Counted from the first letter of the stretch, positions 1 through 9,657 are shown. The stretch: 64,000 nt of DNA from Maribacter forsetii DSM 18668 (GCF_000744105.1 NZ_JQLH01000001.1:3410001-3474000), one strand, 5' to 3'. Numbers and translations: made by a program. Notes: generated by a model not told the origin, from the sequence alone.

Positions 1-806
1 AGTTTGATGAAAATAGATTAAACAAAAACAACCTATGGCACTATCACCCAGAACTTGAATTGGTTTATGTAAACGGTGGTTCTGGTAAAAGGCAAATTGG
101 TAGTCACGTATCTTATTATACCAATGGTGACCTTATATTAATAGGTAGCAATCTACCTCATTGCGGATTTACAGATGCCCTTACCGGCAATACGAGCGAA
201 ACTGTTGTACAAATGAAGTTAGATTTCTTAGGACCAGATTTTTTCAAGCTTCCAGAAATGAAGAAAATAGCTAGCTTATTCAGCAGTGCTAGTGGCGGAA
301 TTGCTTTTTCTGGCAAGACGAAACTGAAAATAGGAGATAAAATGGAGGTTTTGGAATATCAAACCGATTTTCAAAGACTATTATCCATCCTTAATATATT
401 AAACGAACTCGGTAATTCAGATGATATGCGGTTATTGAATGCGGAAGGTTTTTCATTTACCACAGACGTTAAGGATAATGACCGTATTAACATTGTATTC
501 AATCACGTTAAAAATAACTTTAGAGAAGAATTGACGCTAGAGGAGATATCTTCTATGGTAAGTATGACCATACCATCTTTCTGTAGGTACTTTAAAAAAA
601 TCACAAATAAAACATTTGTACAATTTGTAAATGAGTATCGCTTAGTACATGCCTCCAAGCTTTTGGCAGAAAAACCGATGAGCATTACCGAAGTTTGTTT
701 TGAATGCGGATTCAACAACTTTTCTCACTTCAATAAATCTTTTAAAGCATTTACAGGTCAAAATCCGTCAGAGTACAGGAATGAACTAAAGAATGTTTTG
801 GTGTAA
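1..806 (+). CDS. AraC-family transcriptional regulator, 5' truncated by window edge
   Basis: The reading frame is open from base 3 to the stop at 804-806, and the first in-window residues (…WHYHPELELVYV…) already belong to the N-terminal cupin-like sensing domain of AraC regulators. The true start therefore lies left of the window, and the TTG at 60 is not the start. The last ~100 residues form the DNA-binding domain with two helix-turn-helix motifs: TLEEISSMVSMTIPSFCRYF, and later SITEVCFECGFNNFSHFNKS followed by the typical GQNPSEYR ending. By family this is a cytosolic regulator that binds a small ligand, often a sugar, through the cupin and activates a neighbouring gene. The target is not in view. 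A hairpin terminator follows at 845-888. Confidence 0.9.
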   Translation, partial: FDENRLNKNNLWHYHPELELVYVNGGSGKRQIGSHVSYYTNGDLILIGSNLPHCGFTDALTGNTSETVVQMKLDFLGPDFFKLPEMKKIASLFSSASGGIAFSGKTKLKIGDKMEVLEYQTDFQRLLSILNILNELGNSDDMRLLNAEGFSFTTDVKDNDRINIVFNHVKNNFREELTLEEISSMVSMTIPSFCRYFKKITNKTFVQFVNEYRLVHASKLLAEKPMSITEVCFECGFNNFSHFNKSFKAFTGQNPSEYRNELKNVLV

Positions 807-844
807 AAGTTATACCATATATATAGTTCTAAAAAATTAAAGCT

Positions 845-888
845 TCCGGATGGTGTTTTCATATACTATCCGGATTTGTTTTTTTATC
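845..888 (+). terminator. Rho-independent terminator after the AraC gene
   Basis: A 10-bp stem (845-854 pairing with 865-874, one G-T wobble) with a 10-base loop is followed by a T-rich tract (tttgttttttt). It sits 38 bases after the AraC stop codon. Confidence 0.75.
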
Positions 889-969
889 CTATCGTTTACT
901 TATTTTGAGCTACAATAAAATAAGAACAAGTTTCTACTTTATAATATCATGTAGTACCTTTATAACGCT

Positions 970-1248
970 ATGAACAAAGAATTTACAGAAAGAGAATTAG
1001 ACCGTATTATTGAGATGGCATGGGAAGACCGTACGCCGTTTGAGGCCATTACTTTTCAATTTGGTATTAGCGAACAAGAAACTATTGAAGTTATGCGTCG
1101 CGAAATGAAACCAAGTAGTTTTAGAATGTGGCGCAAACGTGTTCAAGGTCGCGCAACAAAGCATGCTAAATTAAGATCAGATGAAATGGACCGATTTAGA
1201 TGTTCTAGACAACGCCACATTACAGGAAATAAAATATCTAAACGATAA
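970..1248 (+). CDS. TIGR03643 (DUF2805) family small protein
   Basis: This 92-aa basic protein starts with MNKEFTERELDRIIEMAWED and carries the PFEAI…FGISEQE…VMRREMKPSSFRMWRKRV pattern that I recognise from the TIGR03643/DUF2805 family, found in Bacteroidota, Proteobacteria and others. The central segment looks like a helix-turn-helix and the C-terminus is rich in Arg and Lys, so nucleic-acid binding is plausible, but no function is established. The ATG at 970 is the only good start. The gene ends one base before the stop of the convergent nuclease gene on the opposite strand, so the two 3' ends abut with no room for a terminator between them. Confidence 0.85.
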   Translation: MNKEFTERELDRIIEMAWEDRTPFEAITFQFGISEQETIEVMRREMKPSSFRMWRKRVQGRATKHAKLRSDEMDRFRCSRQRHITGNKISKR

Positions 1249-2022
1249 TTATTTAAATGCCTCGTTCAATACTGCGGCAAGGCGAACTCCGCCTTTTTGT
1301 AATTGATCTTCTACGGTATGCCACCAATCATAACTATAACGGTAGCTTAGTTTTTCACCTGGCTCTACAGAGGCATAAACTTTCTCTGCCAATTGGTGAG
1401 ATTCTTCTACCCAGTCAAGCAAACTTCCGCTTTGTAGAAATTTAATTTGCTCCTTAGACATTTCTGGGTATTCCGTAGCCAGTTCCGTAAAACTCATTCC
1501 GTTTTCGTTGATCATATTAGAATCCCAAACCCTATGTAAATTGGTACCACTACCAAACCATTGTAGTTGTATATCGTTACCTCCTTTATCCTCTGCTCTG
1601 CCCACATGCATAGGTTGGTGTAGATCTCCAATTAGATGAACCAAAAATTTTAGATAGAAGGCTTTATCCTCTTTACTGCTGTTTTCGTCTTTTATAATTT
1701 CTAAACATGTATTAACCCCTTGTACCAAGTCCCCATATTCATTCTTCTCTATTTCTTCGTAGGTTTTTCCAAACGGAATATTTACATAATGCCATGCACT
1801 GAATTTACGGTATGTTCGATCAGATTTTATTTCATCACCAAAATTGGCAACAGCAGCCAAACTCTCCCCTTCCAACAAACTTTCTATGGCTCGTTTTGCC
1901 TTTTTACTTAAATGTTGCTCAGCAACTTCACCAACAACCCTATGTCCGGTTTTTGACCAATACATATCATTTGCAAAAGTGAAATTAGATACCAAAAAAA
2001 GTAAAATAATATAATTTTTCAT
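1249..2022 (-). CDS. S1/P1 family zinc-dependent nuclease, secreted
   Basis: The protein has 257 aa with a signal peptide (MKNYIILLFLVSNFTFA) and then the S1/P1 nuclease fold. Visible zinc-ligand motifs are the Trp/His of YWSKTGHRVVGEVAEQHL near the mature N-terminus, Asp of FGDEIKSD, His of WHYVNIP, HLIGDLHQPMHVG, and GGNDIQ…NLHRVWDS. Members hydrolyse single-stranded DNA/RNA and remove 3' phosphates. Here the likely role is periplasmic or extracellular nucleic-acid scavenging. I chose the ATG at 2022 over an in-frame TTG at 2040 because it places the signal peptide at the very N-terminus. The gene is divergent from the PBP gene and convergent with the TIGR03643 gene. Confidence 0.9.
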   Translation of the reverse strand: MKNYIILLFLVSNFTFANDMYWSKTGHRVVGEVAEQHLSKKAKRAIESLLEGESLAAVANFGDEIKSDRTYRKFSAWHYVNIPFGKTYEEIEKNEYGDLVQGVNTCLEIIKDENSSKEDKAFYLKFLVHLIGDLHQPMHVGRAEDKGGNDIQLQWFGSGTNLHRVWDSNMINENGMSFTELATEYPEMSKEQIKFLQSGSLLDWVEESHQLAEKVYASVEPGEKLSYRYSYDWWHTVEDQLQKGGVRLAAVLNEAFK

Positions 2023-2092
2023 CACTAAAATTTTGCCCAAAAATAGTACATCAAATTTTAAGGCATTGTTAAAACTTGGTAAGATTAAATTT

Positions 2093-4372
2093 ATGTCTCA
2101 ACTTGCAGGCATGAAGAAGAAGACGAGAAAATCATCTAAACGAAAATTAAGTATCCGCAAAATAATCGGTTTAGGTATTCTGGGTCTTTTTGCCCTGTTC
2201 ATTCTATTCATTGTTAGTGTTAATATTGGTTTGTGGGGGAAAATCCCTTCCAAAAAAGAACTTTCTAACTTTCAATATCAAATGGCATCTGAAGTATTTA
2301 CAGCAGATAGCGTATTAATAGGTAAATATTATTTGTACGATAGACAACCTATTACCTTCCAAGATTTTCCAGAACATTTGATACATGCATTAGTTGCCAT
2401 TGAAGATGAGCGTTTTTATGAGCACTCTGGTGTGGACATCAGAAGTTTGGTTAGAGTAGGTTTCAAAACGGTGCTTTTAGGCGATAATTCTTCTGGCGGT
2501 GGCAGTACCCTCACCCAACAATTGGCAAAAAATTTATATCCTAGAAAAGAAAGAAATAAAACGAATATTGTTGTCAACAAGGTAAAGGAGATGATCATTG
2601 CCAAAAGGCTGGAAAAGATCTTTACTAAAGATGAAATCCTAACTAACTATTTAAATACGGTTTCCTTTGGCGATAATACTTTTGGCATAGAAAGTGCCGC
2701 GCTAAAATTTTTCAATTCCAGAACCAAGGATATTACCACTGCTCAAGCTGCTACTTTAGTTGGTATGTTAAAGGCTACTTATGGGTATAACCCTAGGATT
2801 TTCCCAGAGAAAAGTCTTGGTAGGCGTAATCTGGTACTACGTGCTATGTATAATAACGATTTTATCTCTGAAGAGCAGGTAACGAAATTCTCTCAAGAGG
2901 GTCTTGATCTTAATTATAGGGAGTTTGATTACAATGCCGGTATTGCACCTTATTTTAGAGAAGAGGTCCGCAAGGAAATGCTCAACTGGATCACAGAACA
3001 AAACGAAGCTGATACGGATTATAACATTTACACATCAGGATTAAAAATTTACACCACTCTAAATTACAAAATGCAAAAATTGGCTGAAGAAGCCATGGTA
3101 CAACATATGACCATATTACAGCATAGTTTTGAAAAAAGTTACGGTTCTAACGCACCTTGGTTAAAAGATAAAAAGTTATTGGAAAAAATAGCCAAGCGAA
3201 CACCTACATATAAAAGGTTACAAAAATCAGGATTATCACATCAAAAAATTATTGATAGTTTATCTAAGAACAAACAAAAAAGGACTTTCAAATCTTGGCA
3301 AGCAGATGAAGAAATAATGGCAAGTACCATGGATAGTATTCAACATTATACCAAATTCTTAAATACCGGTTCTCTGGCTGTAGACCCTGCAAACGGAGAT
3401 ATTTTAGTTTGGGTGGGTGGTATTAATTTTGAACGATACAAATACGATCATATTTCTCAAAGTAAACGTCAGGTAGGTTCTACTTTTAAACCTATTGTTT
3501 ACACAACTGCTATAGATCAAGGCATTTCTCCTTGCACCTATTTCTCTGCAGAAGAAATAGAATATGATAATTTAAAGGGCTGGTCGCCTTCTAATTCTGG
3601 CGATAAAGATGAAGCGTACCTCAACTATTCAATGGAAGAAGGTCTTAGCAATTCCATCAACACCATTGCTGTAAAAGTTTTGGGAAAGGCAGGTATTGGC
3701 AATGTATTGCAAATGGCTAAAAATATGGGGATTGAAGACAAATTACCCAAAGAAGCTTCTATTGCCCTTGGCACTGGTGAAATCAAAATCATCGATTTGG
3801 CACAAGCGTATACCAGTTATGTAAATAATGGCAAGTATATACAACCAAATTTAATCAAAAGCATTTCTAATCATAAAGACTCCGTTTTAGCTGAATTTAA
3901 GCCCAAATTGAACGAAAAAGCCGCTTTTTCTAAAGAAACTAGTCAGATAATGATTGAAATGATGAAATCTACTGTCAATTCTGGAACGGCAGCTAGACTC
4001 AGAAATACATACGGACTCAATAATGACATTGCCGGTAAAACAGGTACTACCCAAAATAATAAAGATGCTTGGTTTGTTGCCTTGACCCCTAAGTTGGTTC
4101 ACATTACTTGGGTTGGTCTTGATCAACATGAAATCGGATTCAGTAATACGAGTATCGGGCAAGGTGCAAATGCCGCTCTACCCCTATTTGGGCTATGGAT
4201 GCAAGAATTGAACAAGGACACCGAGTTTGACAGTTACACCAAATCGAAATTTCCAAGACCGTCATCTACCGTTCAAGAAGCACTGAATTGTGACCCTGTA
4301 AAACGTGACGGATTCTTCAAAAGACTTTTTAAAAATCCCAATAAAAAGAAAAGCAAAAAGTTCAATGGATAA
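2093..4372 (+). CDS. Class A penicillin-binding protein (PBP1A-like, bifunctional)
   Basis: This bifunctional peptidoglycan synthase polymerises lipid II and cross-links the stem peptides. It has a basic cytoplasmic N-terminus (KKKTRKSSKRK), one membrane anchor (IIGLGILGLFALFILFIVSV), and a GT51 transglycosylase domain with the catalytic motif EDERFYEHSGVD (about residue 104) and GGSTLTQQLAKN (about 137). The transpeptidase domain shows all three active-site boxes: SxxK (STFK, about 461), SxN (SNS, about 520) and KTG (KTGTT, about 648). At about 759 aa it is normal for the family. The start is uncertain: ATG 2093 is preferred, ATG 2111 is possible, and a TTG at 2033 lies in the overlap with the divergent nuclease leader and is unlikely. 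The C-terminus is a Lys-rich tail. Confidence 0.93.
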   Translation: MSQLAGMKKKTRKSSKRKLSIRKIIGLGILGLFALFILFIVSVNIGLWGKIPSKKELSNFQYQMASEVFTADSVLIGKYYLYDRQPITFQDFPEHLIHALVAIEDERFYEHSGVDIRSLVRVGFKTVLLGDNSSGGGSTLTQQLAKNLYPRKERNKTNIVVNKVKEMIIAKRLEKIFTKDEILTNYLNTVSFGDNTFGIESAALKFFNSRTKDITTAQAATLVGMLKATYGYNPRIFPEKSLGRRNLVLRAMYNNDFISEEQVTKFSQEGLDLNYREFDYNAGIAPYFREEVRKEMLNWITEQNEADTDYNIYTSGLKIYTTLNYKMQKLAEEAMVQHMTILQHSFEKSYGSNAPWLKDKKLLEKIAKRTPTYKRLQKSGLSHQKIIDSLSKNKQKRTFKSWQADEEIMASTMDSIQHYTKFLNTGSLAVDPANGDILVWVGGINFERYKYDHISQSKRQVGSTFKPIVYTTAIDQGISPCTYFSAEEIEYDNLKGWSPSNSGDKDEAYLNYSMEEGLSNSINTIAVKVLGKAGIGNVLQMAKNMGIEDKLPKEASIALGTGEIKIIDLAQAYTSYVNNGKYIQPNLIKSISNHKDSVLAEFKPKLNEKAAFSKETSQIMIEMMKSTVNSGTAARLRNTYGLNNDIAGKTGTTQNNKDAWFVALTPKLVHITWVGLDQHEIGFSNTSIGQGANAALPLFGLWMQELNKDTEFDSYTKSKFPRPSSTVQEALNCDPVKRDGFFKRLFKNPNKKKSKKFNG

Positions 4373-4456
4373 TTGAATCTTAATTTGATTTGGTATTTAG
4401 TTATATAATTTGCCTGTTTATTTCGATTTGGCATTTTATTTAACAAAACAAACACC

Positions 4457-4464
4457 TAAATTTG
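4457..4464 (+). promoter_or_regulatory. Candidate Bacteroidota -7 box (TAAATTTG) before the DUF5916 gene
   Basis: TAAATTTG matches TAnnTTTG and lies 24 bases before ATG 4489. The nearest upstream TTG (4428-4430) gives a spacing of 26, longer than usual, so support is moderate. If real, the in-frame TTG at 4462 lies inside the promoter and cannot be the start. Confidence 0.35.
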
Positions 4465-4488
4465 GCTGACCACCAAACATTTACCAAA

Positions 4489-6687
4489 ATGACCAAATAC
4501 TTAAGTACACTTGTACTTATACTTTTTTGCTACTCTTTACATGGGCAAATTTCAGATAAATCTTTCGTTGTAAACGAAACTAACGCTAAGATTACTCCTG
4601 ACGGAATTCTTGATGAACCTGTATGGGCAACTGCAGATCAGGCTGATGAATTTTGGCAATACTTCCCCCTAGATACTGTTCAATCTAAAAAGCAGACAGA
4701 GATTAAAATGCTATATGATGAATCTAACCTATATATTGGTATTACCGTATATACTGCTGGTTCAGATTATTCCATTCAGTCCTTAAAACGAGACTTTAGG
4801 GCAGGAAACAGTGATAATATTACTTTACTTTTTGACACATTTAACGACGGCAATAATGCTTTTCTATTTGGCATCAATCCGTATGGAGTTCGTCGTGAAG
4901 GACTAGTTTCCGGCGGTGGATTGAACCTTAACGGATTTACCATTTCATGGGATGTAAAATGGCGCGGAGATTCTAAAATTTATAACGGCTACTACACGGC
5001 TGAAATGACTATACCATTAACCGCTTTTAAATTTAAAGAAGGTGAAACCAAATGGCGATTTAATAGTTACCGTTTTGATACCCAATCTAACGAGAACAGT
5101 ACGTGGACGAATATCCCTCAAAATCAAAATATATACGGACTCACATTTATGGGCGATATGGTTTTTGAGAAACCGTTGGGCAAATATCGTACTCCGCTTA
5201 CCGTTATCCCTTATGTAAATTTTGGTTCGCAAAAAGACTTTGAATTGAATGAATCTGAAACTAAAATTAATATAGGTGGCGATGCTAAAATAGCTATTGG
5301 CAACAGCATGAATTTGGATGTTACCGTAAATCCAGATTTCTCTCAAGTAGAAGTTGATGATCAGGTAACCAACCTAACACGTTTTGAAGTTTCACTGCCC
5401 GAAAAGAGACAGTTTTTCATAGATAACAGCGATTTATTTGGCAGTTTTGGTGGGGGCAGAGATGCTAATCCGTTTTTCTCTAGGCGTATAGGTATCGCTA
5501 AAGACACAGCTGACAATGCTATTGAAAATAAAATTATAGGTGGCGTTCGTTTAAGTGGAAAGTTGAACAAAGGTCTAAGATTGGGCTTTCTAAATTTACA
5601 GACGGCTGAAGATTTAGATGAACAAATTGCATCTAATAACAATACCATGTTCGCCCTGCAGCAAAATGTTTTTGGGCGATCCAATATTGGTATTTTCTTT
5701 ATCAATAGACAATCATTTGAGGATTATGAATTTCAAGATCCTGAAGACCGTTATAATAGGGTTGCAGGTATAGATTATAATTTAATTTCAGATAATAATA
5801 TCTGGAACGGTAAATTCTATCTGCATAAATCTTTTGCTCATAACGCTGGCAAAGCAAATCTTTCTTCAGGTGCATTTATGCAGTATAACTCCAGAAACTG
5901 GAACTTTTTTGAAGACATGGTTTACATTGGTGAAGATTTTAGGTCAGACCTTGGCTTTATTCGTAGAACGGATATTTTTAAATCGGCAACAATGATTGAG
6001 CGTGTTTTCTGGCCAGAAGATAGTGCCTTACAAAGCCATAGTTTTCAATTTTTCCCTGTTTTAACTTGGAGCCCTGAAAATGACTTCCTTCATACGGATT
6101 ATGATTTAATGGGTGCTTGGGAGTCGAAATTTAACGACCAATCAGAAATCAATGTGTCCTATACACATACCTACACCTACCTTTTTGATGAATTTGACCC
6201 AACCGATATAGATGATGCCATACCCTTACCCAATGAGGTAGGTTATCATTACAATTATGTTTCTTTAGAATATCAATCTGATAGTAGAAAAAGGTTCGCC
6301 TATTCTATATCTCCTACTATGGGAAGCTTTTTCAACGGTGATAGATTCTCTGTAGGGGCAGAAATGTTTTTAAGATTTCAACCAAAAGTATTTTTGTCAT
6401 TGGCCATGAACTATGATAAAATATCGCTACCTGATCCCTATTCAAGTACAGATATTTGGCTAATTAGTCCAAAAATAGACGTTACCTTTAGTAAGTCTAT
6501 TTTTTGGTCAACACTAGTGCAGTATAGTAATCAAAGAGATAATTTAGGTTTCAATTCTAGACTTCAATGGCGTTTTGCTCCTTTATCAGACCTATTTATA
6601 GTGTATAATGACAACTATTTTGTTAATTCGTTTGAACCAAAATACCGTTCTATAAACTTAAAACTTACCTACTGGTTAAATATTTAA
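4489..6687 (+). CDS. DUF5916 domain outer-membrane protein with CBM9-like N-terminus
   Basis: The protein has 732 aa with a signal peptide (MTKYLSTLVLILFCYSLHGQ). Residues ~25-215 resemble the family-9 carbohydrate-binding-like domain that opens DUF5916 proteins (DGILDEPVWATADQADEFWQ; later DNITLLFDTFNDGNNAFLFGINPYGVRREG). The remainder is rich in alternating aromatic/polar strands and ends in an aromatic-rich strand (LKLTYWLNI), as expected of an outer-membrane beta-barrel. The substrate is unknown; homologues are common in Bacteroidota with no settled role. The ATG at 4489 is chosen because it starts the signal peptide. The HAD phosphatase gene begins 1 base after this stop, so the two are probably co-transcribed. 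Confidence 0.85.
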   Translation: MTKYLSTLVLILFCYSLHGQISDKSFVVNETNAKITPDGILDEPVWATADQADEFWQYFPLDTVQSKKQTEIKMLYDESNLYIGITVYTAGSDYSIQSLKRDFRAGNSDNITLLFDTFNDGNNAFLFGINPYGVRREGLVSGGGLNLNGFTISWDVKWRGDSKIYNGYYTAEMTIPLTAFKFKEGETKWRFNSYRFDTQSNENSTWTNIPQNQNIYGLTFMGDMVFEKPLGKYRTPLTVIPYVNFGSQKDFELNESETKINIGGDAKIAIGNSMNLDVTVNPDFSQVEVDDQVTNLTRFEVSLPEKRQFFIDNSDLFGSFGGGRDANPFFSRRIGIAKDTADNAIENKIIGGVRLSGKLNKGLRLGFLNLQTAEDLDEQIASNNNTMFALQQNVFGRSNIGIFFINRQSFEDYEFQDPEDRYNRVAGIDYNLISDNNIWNGKFYLHKSFAHNAGKANLSSGAFMQYNSRNWNFFEDMVYIGEDFRSDLGFIRRTDIFKSATMIERVFWPEDSALQSHSFQFFPVLTWSPENDFLHTDYDLMGAWESKFNDQSEINVSYTHTYTYLFDEFDPTDIDDAIPLPNEVGYHYNYVSLEYQSDSRKRFAYSISPTMGSFFNGDRFSVGAEMFLRFQPKVFLSLAMNYDKISLPDPYSSTDIWLISPKIDVTFSKSIFWSTLVQYSNQRDNLGFNSRLQWRFAPLSDLFIVYNDNYFVNSFEPKYRSINLKLTYWLNI

Positions 6688-6688
6688 A

Positions 6689-7492
6689 ATGAAGTATAAA
6701 ATTCTCTGTTCAGATTTAGACGGTACATTATTATCCTCCAAAAGTGATGTTTCAGAATATGCAATTGAACAAATTGGTAAAATAAAAGATGAAACAAAAA
6801 TAATACTTGTATCGGCAAGAATGCCAAGTGGAATGCATTATATACAAGCGGACTTAGGCATAATTGATCAGCCCATTATATGTTACAACGGTGCATTGGT
6901 CTTATCTGGCAAAACAGCACTTGCTTCAGTATTTATTCCTGTTTCCATTTTAAAAAATATCTATATTTTATGTAACGGATTAGAAGCTGACCTAGGCTTG
7001 TATTACCACAATGAATGGTATGTACCTAAGACGACATTCCGTGTAGAAAAAGAAATAAAATACACGAAATCAACACCTACGTTCCAAGATACAATTAATA
7101 CTTTAAATGATTGGGAAGAACGAAATATTGGCGCACATAAAATTATGCTCATGTGTACCAAAGACAGTGCAGATTCATTGATGCCTATTCTTAAAGATCA
7201 ATTAGGTGATGTGCTCAACCTGTACCGTTCTAATGACACTTTAATTGAGATCGCTCCAAAAGCGGTGTCAAAACTTTCTGCAATTCAATTGCTTCTTCAA
7301 GAAAACGAAACATTAGAAGATGTTATAGCCTTTGGCGATAATTACAACGATATTGAAATGCTAGCAAATGTGGGCCTCGGTGTTGCAGTTGCCAATGCAA
7401 GAGAAGAGGTAAAAGAAATCACCAATTTTATCACCCTTTCTAACACAAAAGATGGTGTAGCCCATTACATTGCCGAAAACTTGGTGAATTAA
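6689..7492 (+). CDS. Cof-type HAD-IIB family phosphatase
   Basis: This 267-aa cytosolic hydrolase shows HAD motif I DLDGTLL near the N-terminus (nucleophile and acid/base Asp), motif II in IILVSARMP, a large C2B cap in the middle, a conserved Lys around KAVSKLSAI, and motif IV GDNYNDIEML. The ending with NAREEVKEI…DGVAHYI is typical of Cof-like sugar-phosphate phosphatases (YbiV/YidA relatives). The substrate is likely a phosphorylated sugar or nucleotide cofactor and cannot be read from sequence. It starts 1 base after the upstream DUF5916 gene. Confidence 0.9.
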   Translation: MKYKILCSDLDGTLLSSKSDVSEYAIEQIGKIKDETKIILVSARMPSGMHYIQADLGIIDQPIICYNGALVLSGKTALASVFIPVSILKNIYILCNGLEADLGLYYHNEWYVPKTTFRVEKEIKYTKSTPTFQDTINTLNDWEERNIGAHKIMLMCTKDSADSLMPILKDQLGDVLNLYRSNDTLIEIAPKAVSKLSAIQLLLQENETLEDVIAFGDNYNDIEMLANVGLGVAVANAREEVKEITNFITLSNTKDGVAHYIAENLVN

Positions 7493-7501
7493 CTATATTT
7501 G
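7470..7501 (+). promoter_or_regulatory. Bacteroidota promoter for the DUF819 gene
   Basis: The -7 box TATATTTG (7494-7501) fits TAnnTTTG exactly, with a -33 TTG at 7470-7472 and a 21-base spacer. Transcription would begin about 20 bases before the ATG at 7527. The box overlaps the stop region of the HAD gene. Confidence 0.5.
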
Positions 7502-7526
7502 AATTTAGCAACTTACCCATATTTGT

Positions 7527-8801
7527 ATGCCATACTTATTTGCCCAACCTTTGATAACGAATGATACGGTAGTCTTTGGACTATTAGCACTTTGTTTAGG
7601 TTTCATCTTTTACACATCAAGTTTAAAAACAGGATTTTGGAGTAAATTTTATTCCATTGTTCCCGCTGTACTAATGTGTTATTTGCTACCGGCTATATTA
7701 ACAAGTACCGGAATTGTTTCTGATGAACTCTCTAATTTGTATTTCATGGCCAGTAGGTACCTGTTACCCGCGGCACTTGTTCTAATGACTTTAAGCATTG
7801 ATATTAAAGCAATTTCAAACTTGGGTTCTAAAGCTATTATCATGTTCTTGACCGGTAGTGCAGGTATTATTATCGGCGGACCTATTGCTATTCTTATAGT
7901 ATCTATTTTTTCTCCGGATACCGTTGGTGGAAATGATTTTGATGCCATTTGGAGGGGATTATCTACTATAGCTGGCAGTTGGATCGGTGGTGGGGCAAAC
8001 CAAGCGGCTATGCTCGAAATTTTTCAATACAATCCTGAAAAATATGGCGGTATGGTATTGATCGATATTGTAGTTGCCAATGTATGGATGGCAATTGTAC
8101 TTTTGGGCGTTGGTAGAACTAAAAAAATAGATGCTTGGTTAAAGGCAGATACTTCAGCTATTGAAACCCTAAAAATAAAAGTGACGGAATTTACCGAAAA
8201 AATAACGCGTGTACCTACCTTGAACGACTACATGATTATGCTGGCCTTAGCTTTTACAGCAGTTGGTATAGCTCATTTTTTTGGTGATTATTTGAGTTCT
8301 TATTTGACCAGTACTTTTGATGCCGTAAGTGATCAAAAAAGTTTCCTTTCCTTTCTAGGTTCTGCTTTCTTTTGGATGGTGGTTATTGCTACAGGACTGG
8401 GAATAGCATTGTCCTTTACCAAGGCAAAAAATTACGAAGGAGCTGGTGCCAGTAAAATTGGAGGTATGTTCATTTATATATTGGTAGCGACAATAGGCAT
8501 GAAAATGGACTTGGGCAAAGTACTTGAAAACCCGGGATTGATTGCAGTTGGCTTTATTTGGATTACAATTCATGCCGGATTAATGATATTGGTTGCCAAA
8601 CTGATTAAAGCACCTTATTTCTTTTTAGCTGTAGGTAGCCAAGCAAACGTTGGTGGTGCAGCATCTGCTCCCGTAGTGGCTGCTGAATTTCATCCTTCGC
8701 TTACATCGGTCGGTGTTCTATTGGCAGTTCTTGGCTACGTTGTAGGTACCGGTGGCGCTTTACTTTGCGCCTATTTGATGGAAGTAGCATCAAGTTTATA
8801 A
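7527..8801 (+). CDS. DUF819 family integral membrane protein
   Basis: This 424-aa protein is almost wholly hydrophobic, with roughly 10-12 membrane segments and glycine-rich stretches: IAGSWIGGGANQAAMLEIF in the middle and VGSQANVGGAASAPVVAAEFHP near the end. These repeated GG.AN/GGAA motifs in two halves are characteristic of DUF819 (YjcL-like) and suggest an inverted-repeat transporter fold. The family is annotated only as a putative membrane transporter and the substrate is unknown. It has its own promoter at 7470-7501, although it also follows the HAD gene closely. Confidence 0.85.
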   Translation: MPYLFAQPLITNDTVVFGLLALCLGFIFYTSSLKTGFWSKFYSIVPAVLMCYLLPAILTSTGIVSDELSNLYFMASRYLLPAALVLMTLSIDIKAISNLGSKAIIMFLTGSAGIIIGGPIAILIVSIFSPDTVGGNDFDAIWRGLSTIAGSWIGGGANQAAMLEIFQYNPEKYGGMVLIDIVVANVWMAIVLLGVGRTKKIDAWLKADTSAIETLKIKVTEFTEKITRVPTLNDYMIMLALAFTAVGIAHFFGDYLSSYLTSTFDAVSDQKSFLSFLGSAFFWMVVIATGLGIALSFTKAKNYEGAGASKIGGMFIYILVATIGMKMDLGKVLENPGLIAVGFIWITIHAGLMILVAKLIKAPYFFLAVGSQANVGGAASAPVVAAEFHPSLTSVGVLLAVLGYVVGTGGALLCAYLMEVASSL

Positions 8802-8882
8802 ACAATCATAGTTACTAACAAAATAAAGGTTAGCGTTCTTTATTATCAAAATTTATAGATATTTGCGCCCTAAATTATAAGA

Positions 8883-9578
8883 ATGAAAAAAATATTATTT
8901 GTAGTTGCCGCACTATTGGCATTGAGCTCATGTGGTGATAACGCAGAAGAGACTTTAATTGTAAATGGTAAAATTAAAGGACTTAAAAAAGGTACACTGT
9001 ATTTACAACACGTACCTGACTCAGTTCTAATCACCATTGATTCCTTAGCTATAAACGGAGACGGAAACTTCTCTTTCAAGACCAAACTAATGAGTCCTGA
9101 AATATTCTATTTATACTTAGATAAAAAAGACAACAATGATATAAATGATCGTATTACTTTTTTTGCCGAACCAGGTACTATAACGATCAATACCGATTGG
9201 AATACGTTTGATACTACGGCAAAAATTACAGGTTCGGAATCTAACGAAAAACTAAAAGAATACAAACAGACCATGAGCGGTATCAACAAGCGAAATGTTG
9301 AAATAATGATGAATGCCGCCCAAGTAGATGGAGAATTGAGCCAAATAAGTGTAGATTCATTAGCGAATATCAGCAATAGAAATACACAAAGAGGTTATGC
9401 ATTTGCAATCAACTTTGCACTAAATAACAAATCGTCATTTGTAGCCCCATACATCGCTTTAAAAGAAATACCTGATGCCAATGTCAAATACTTAGATTCA
9501 ATCTACAGTGTACTATCGCCAGAGGTTGCCGAATCTAAATACGGTAAAGAATTGGCTACGTTCCTAAAGAAGAATTAA
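8883..9578 (+). CDS. DUF4369 domain lipoprotein
   Basis: The protein has 231 aa. The N-terminus is a lipoprotein signal with lipobox (ALSSCGDN, Cys at residue 17), so the mature protein is lipidated and membrane-attached. Residues ~25-130 match the DUF4369 beta-sandwich (VNGKIKGLKKGTLYLQHV, DSLAINGDGNFSFK), which in many Bacteroidota proteins precedes a thioredoxin-like TlpA domain. Here no CxxC thioredoxin motif follows and the C-terminal half is helical, so this is the short DUF4369-only form. The function is unknown. The gene ends 23 bases before a strong bidirectional hairpin. Confidence 0.85.
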   Translation: MKKILFVVAALLALSSCGDNAEETLIVNGKIKGLKKGTLYLQHVPDSVLITIDSLAINGDGNFSFKTKLMSPEIFYLYLDKKDNNDINDRITFFAEPGTITINTDWNTFDTTAKITGSESNEKLKEYKQTMSGINKRNVEIMMNAAQVDGELSQISVDSLANISNRNTQRGYAFAINFALNNKSSFVAPYIALKEIPDANVKYLDSIYSVLSPEVAESKYGKELATFLKKN

Positions 9579-9601
9579 ATAATACTTACCAATTTGATAA
9601 A

Positions 9602-9641
9602 AGTAAAAAAGCATCCCATTCATATAGGATGCTTTTTTACT
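9602..9641. terminator. Bidirectional terminator between convergent genes
   Basis: A perfect 15-bp stem (9602-9616 with 9627-9641) with a 10-base loop has a GCATCC/GGATGC core flanked by A6 and T6. It can therefore stop transcription from both the DUF4369 gene (+) and the small gene at 9658 (-). Confidence 0.85.
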
Positions 9642-9657
9642 TTAAAAGAGTCTTGAA

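Noticed and set aside
60..806. AraC gene starting at the TTG at position 60
   Set aside because: The frame is open to the window edge and the residues before 60 already match the cupin domain, so the gene is cut by the window.
2033..2092. 20-residue N-terminal extension of the PBP from TTG 2033
   Set aside because: It would overlap the leader of the divergent nuclease gene and puts non-conserved residues before the usual Lys-rich cytoplasmic tail.
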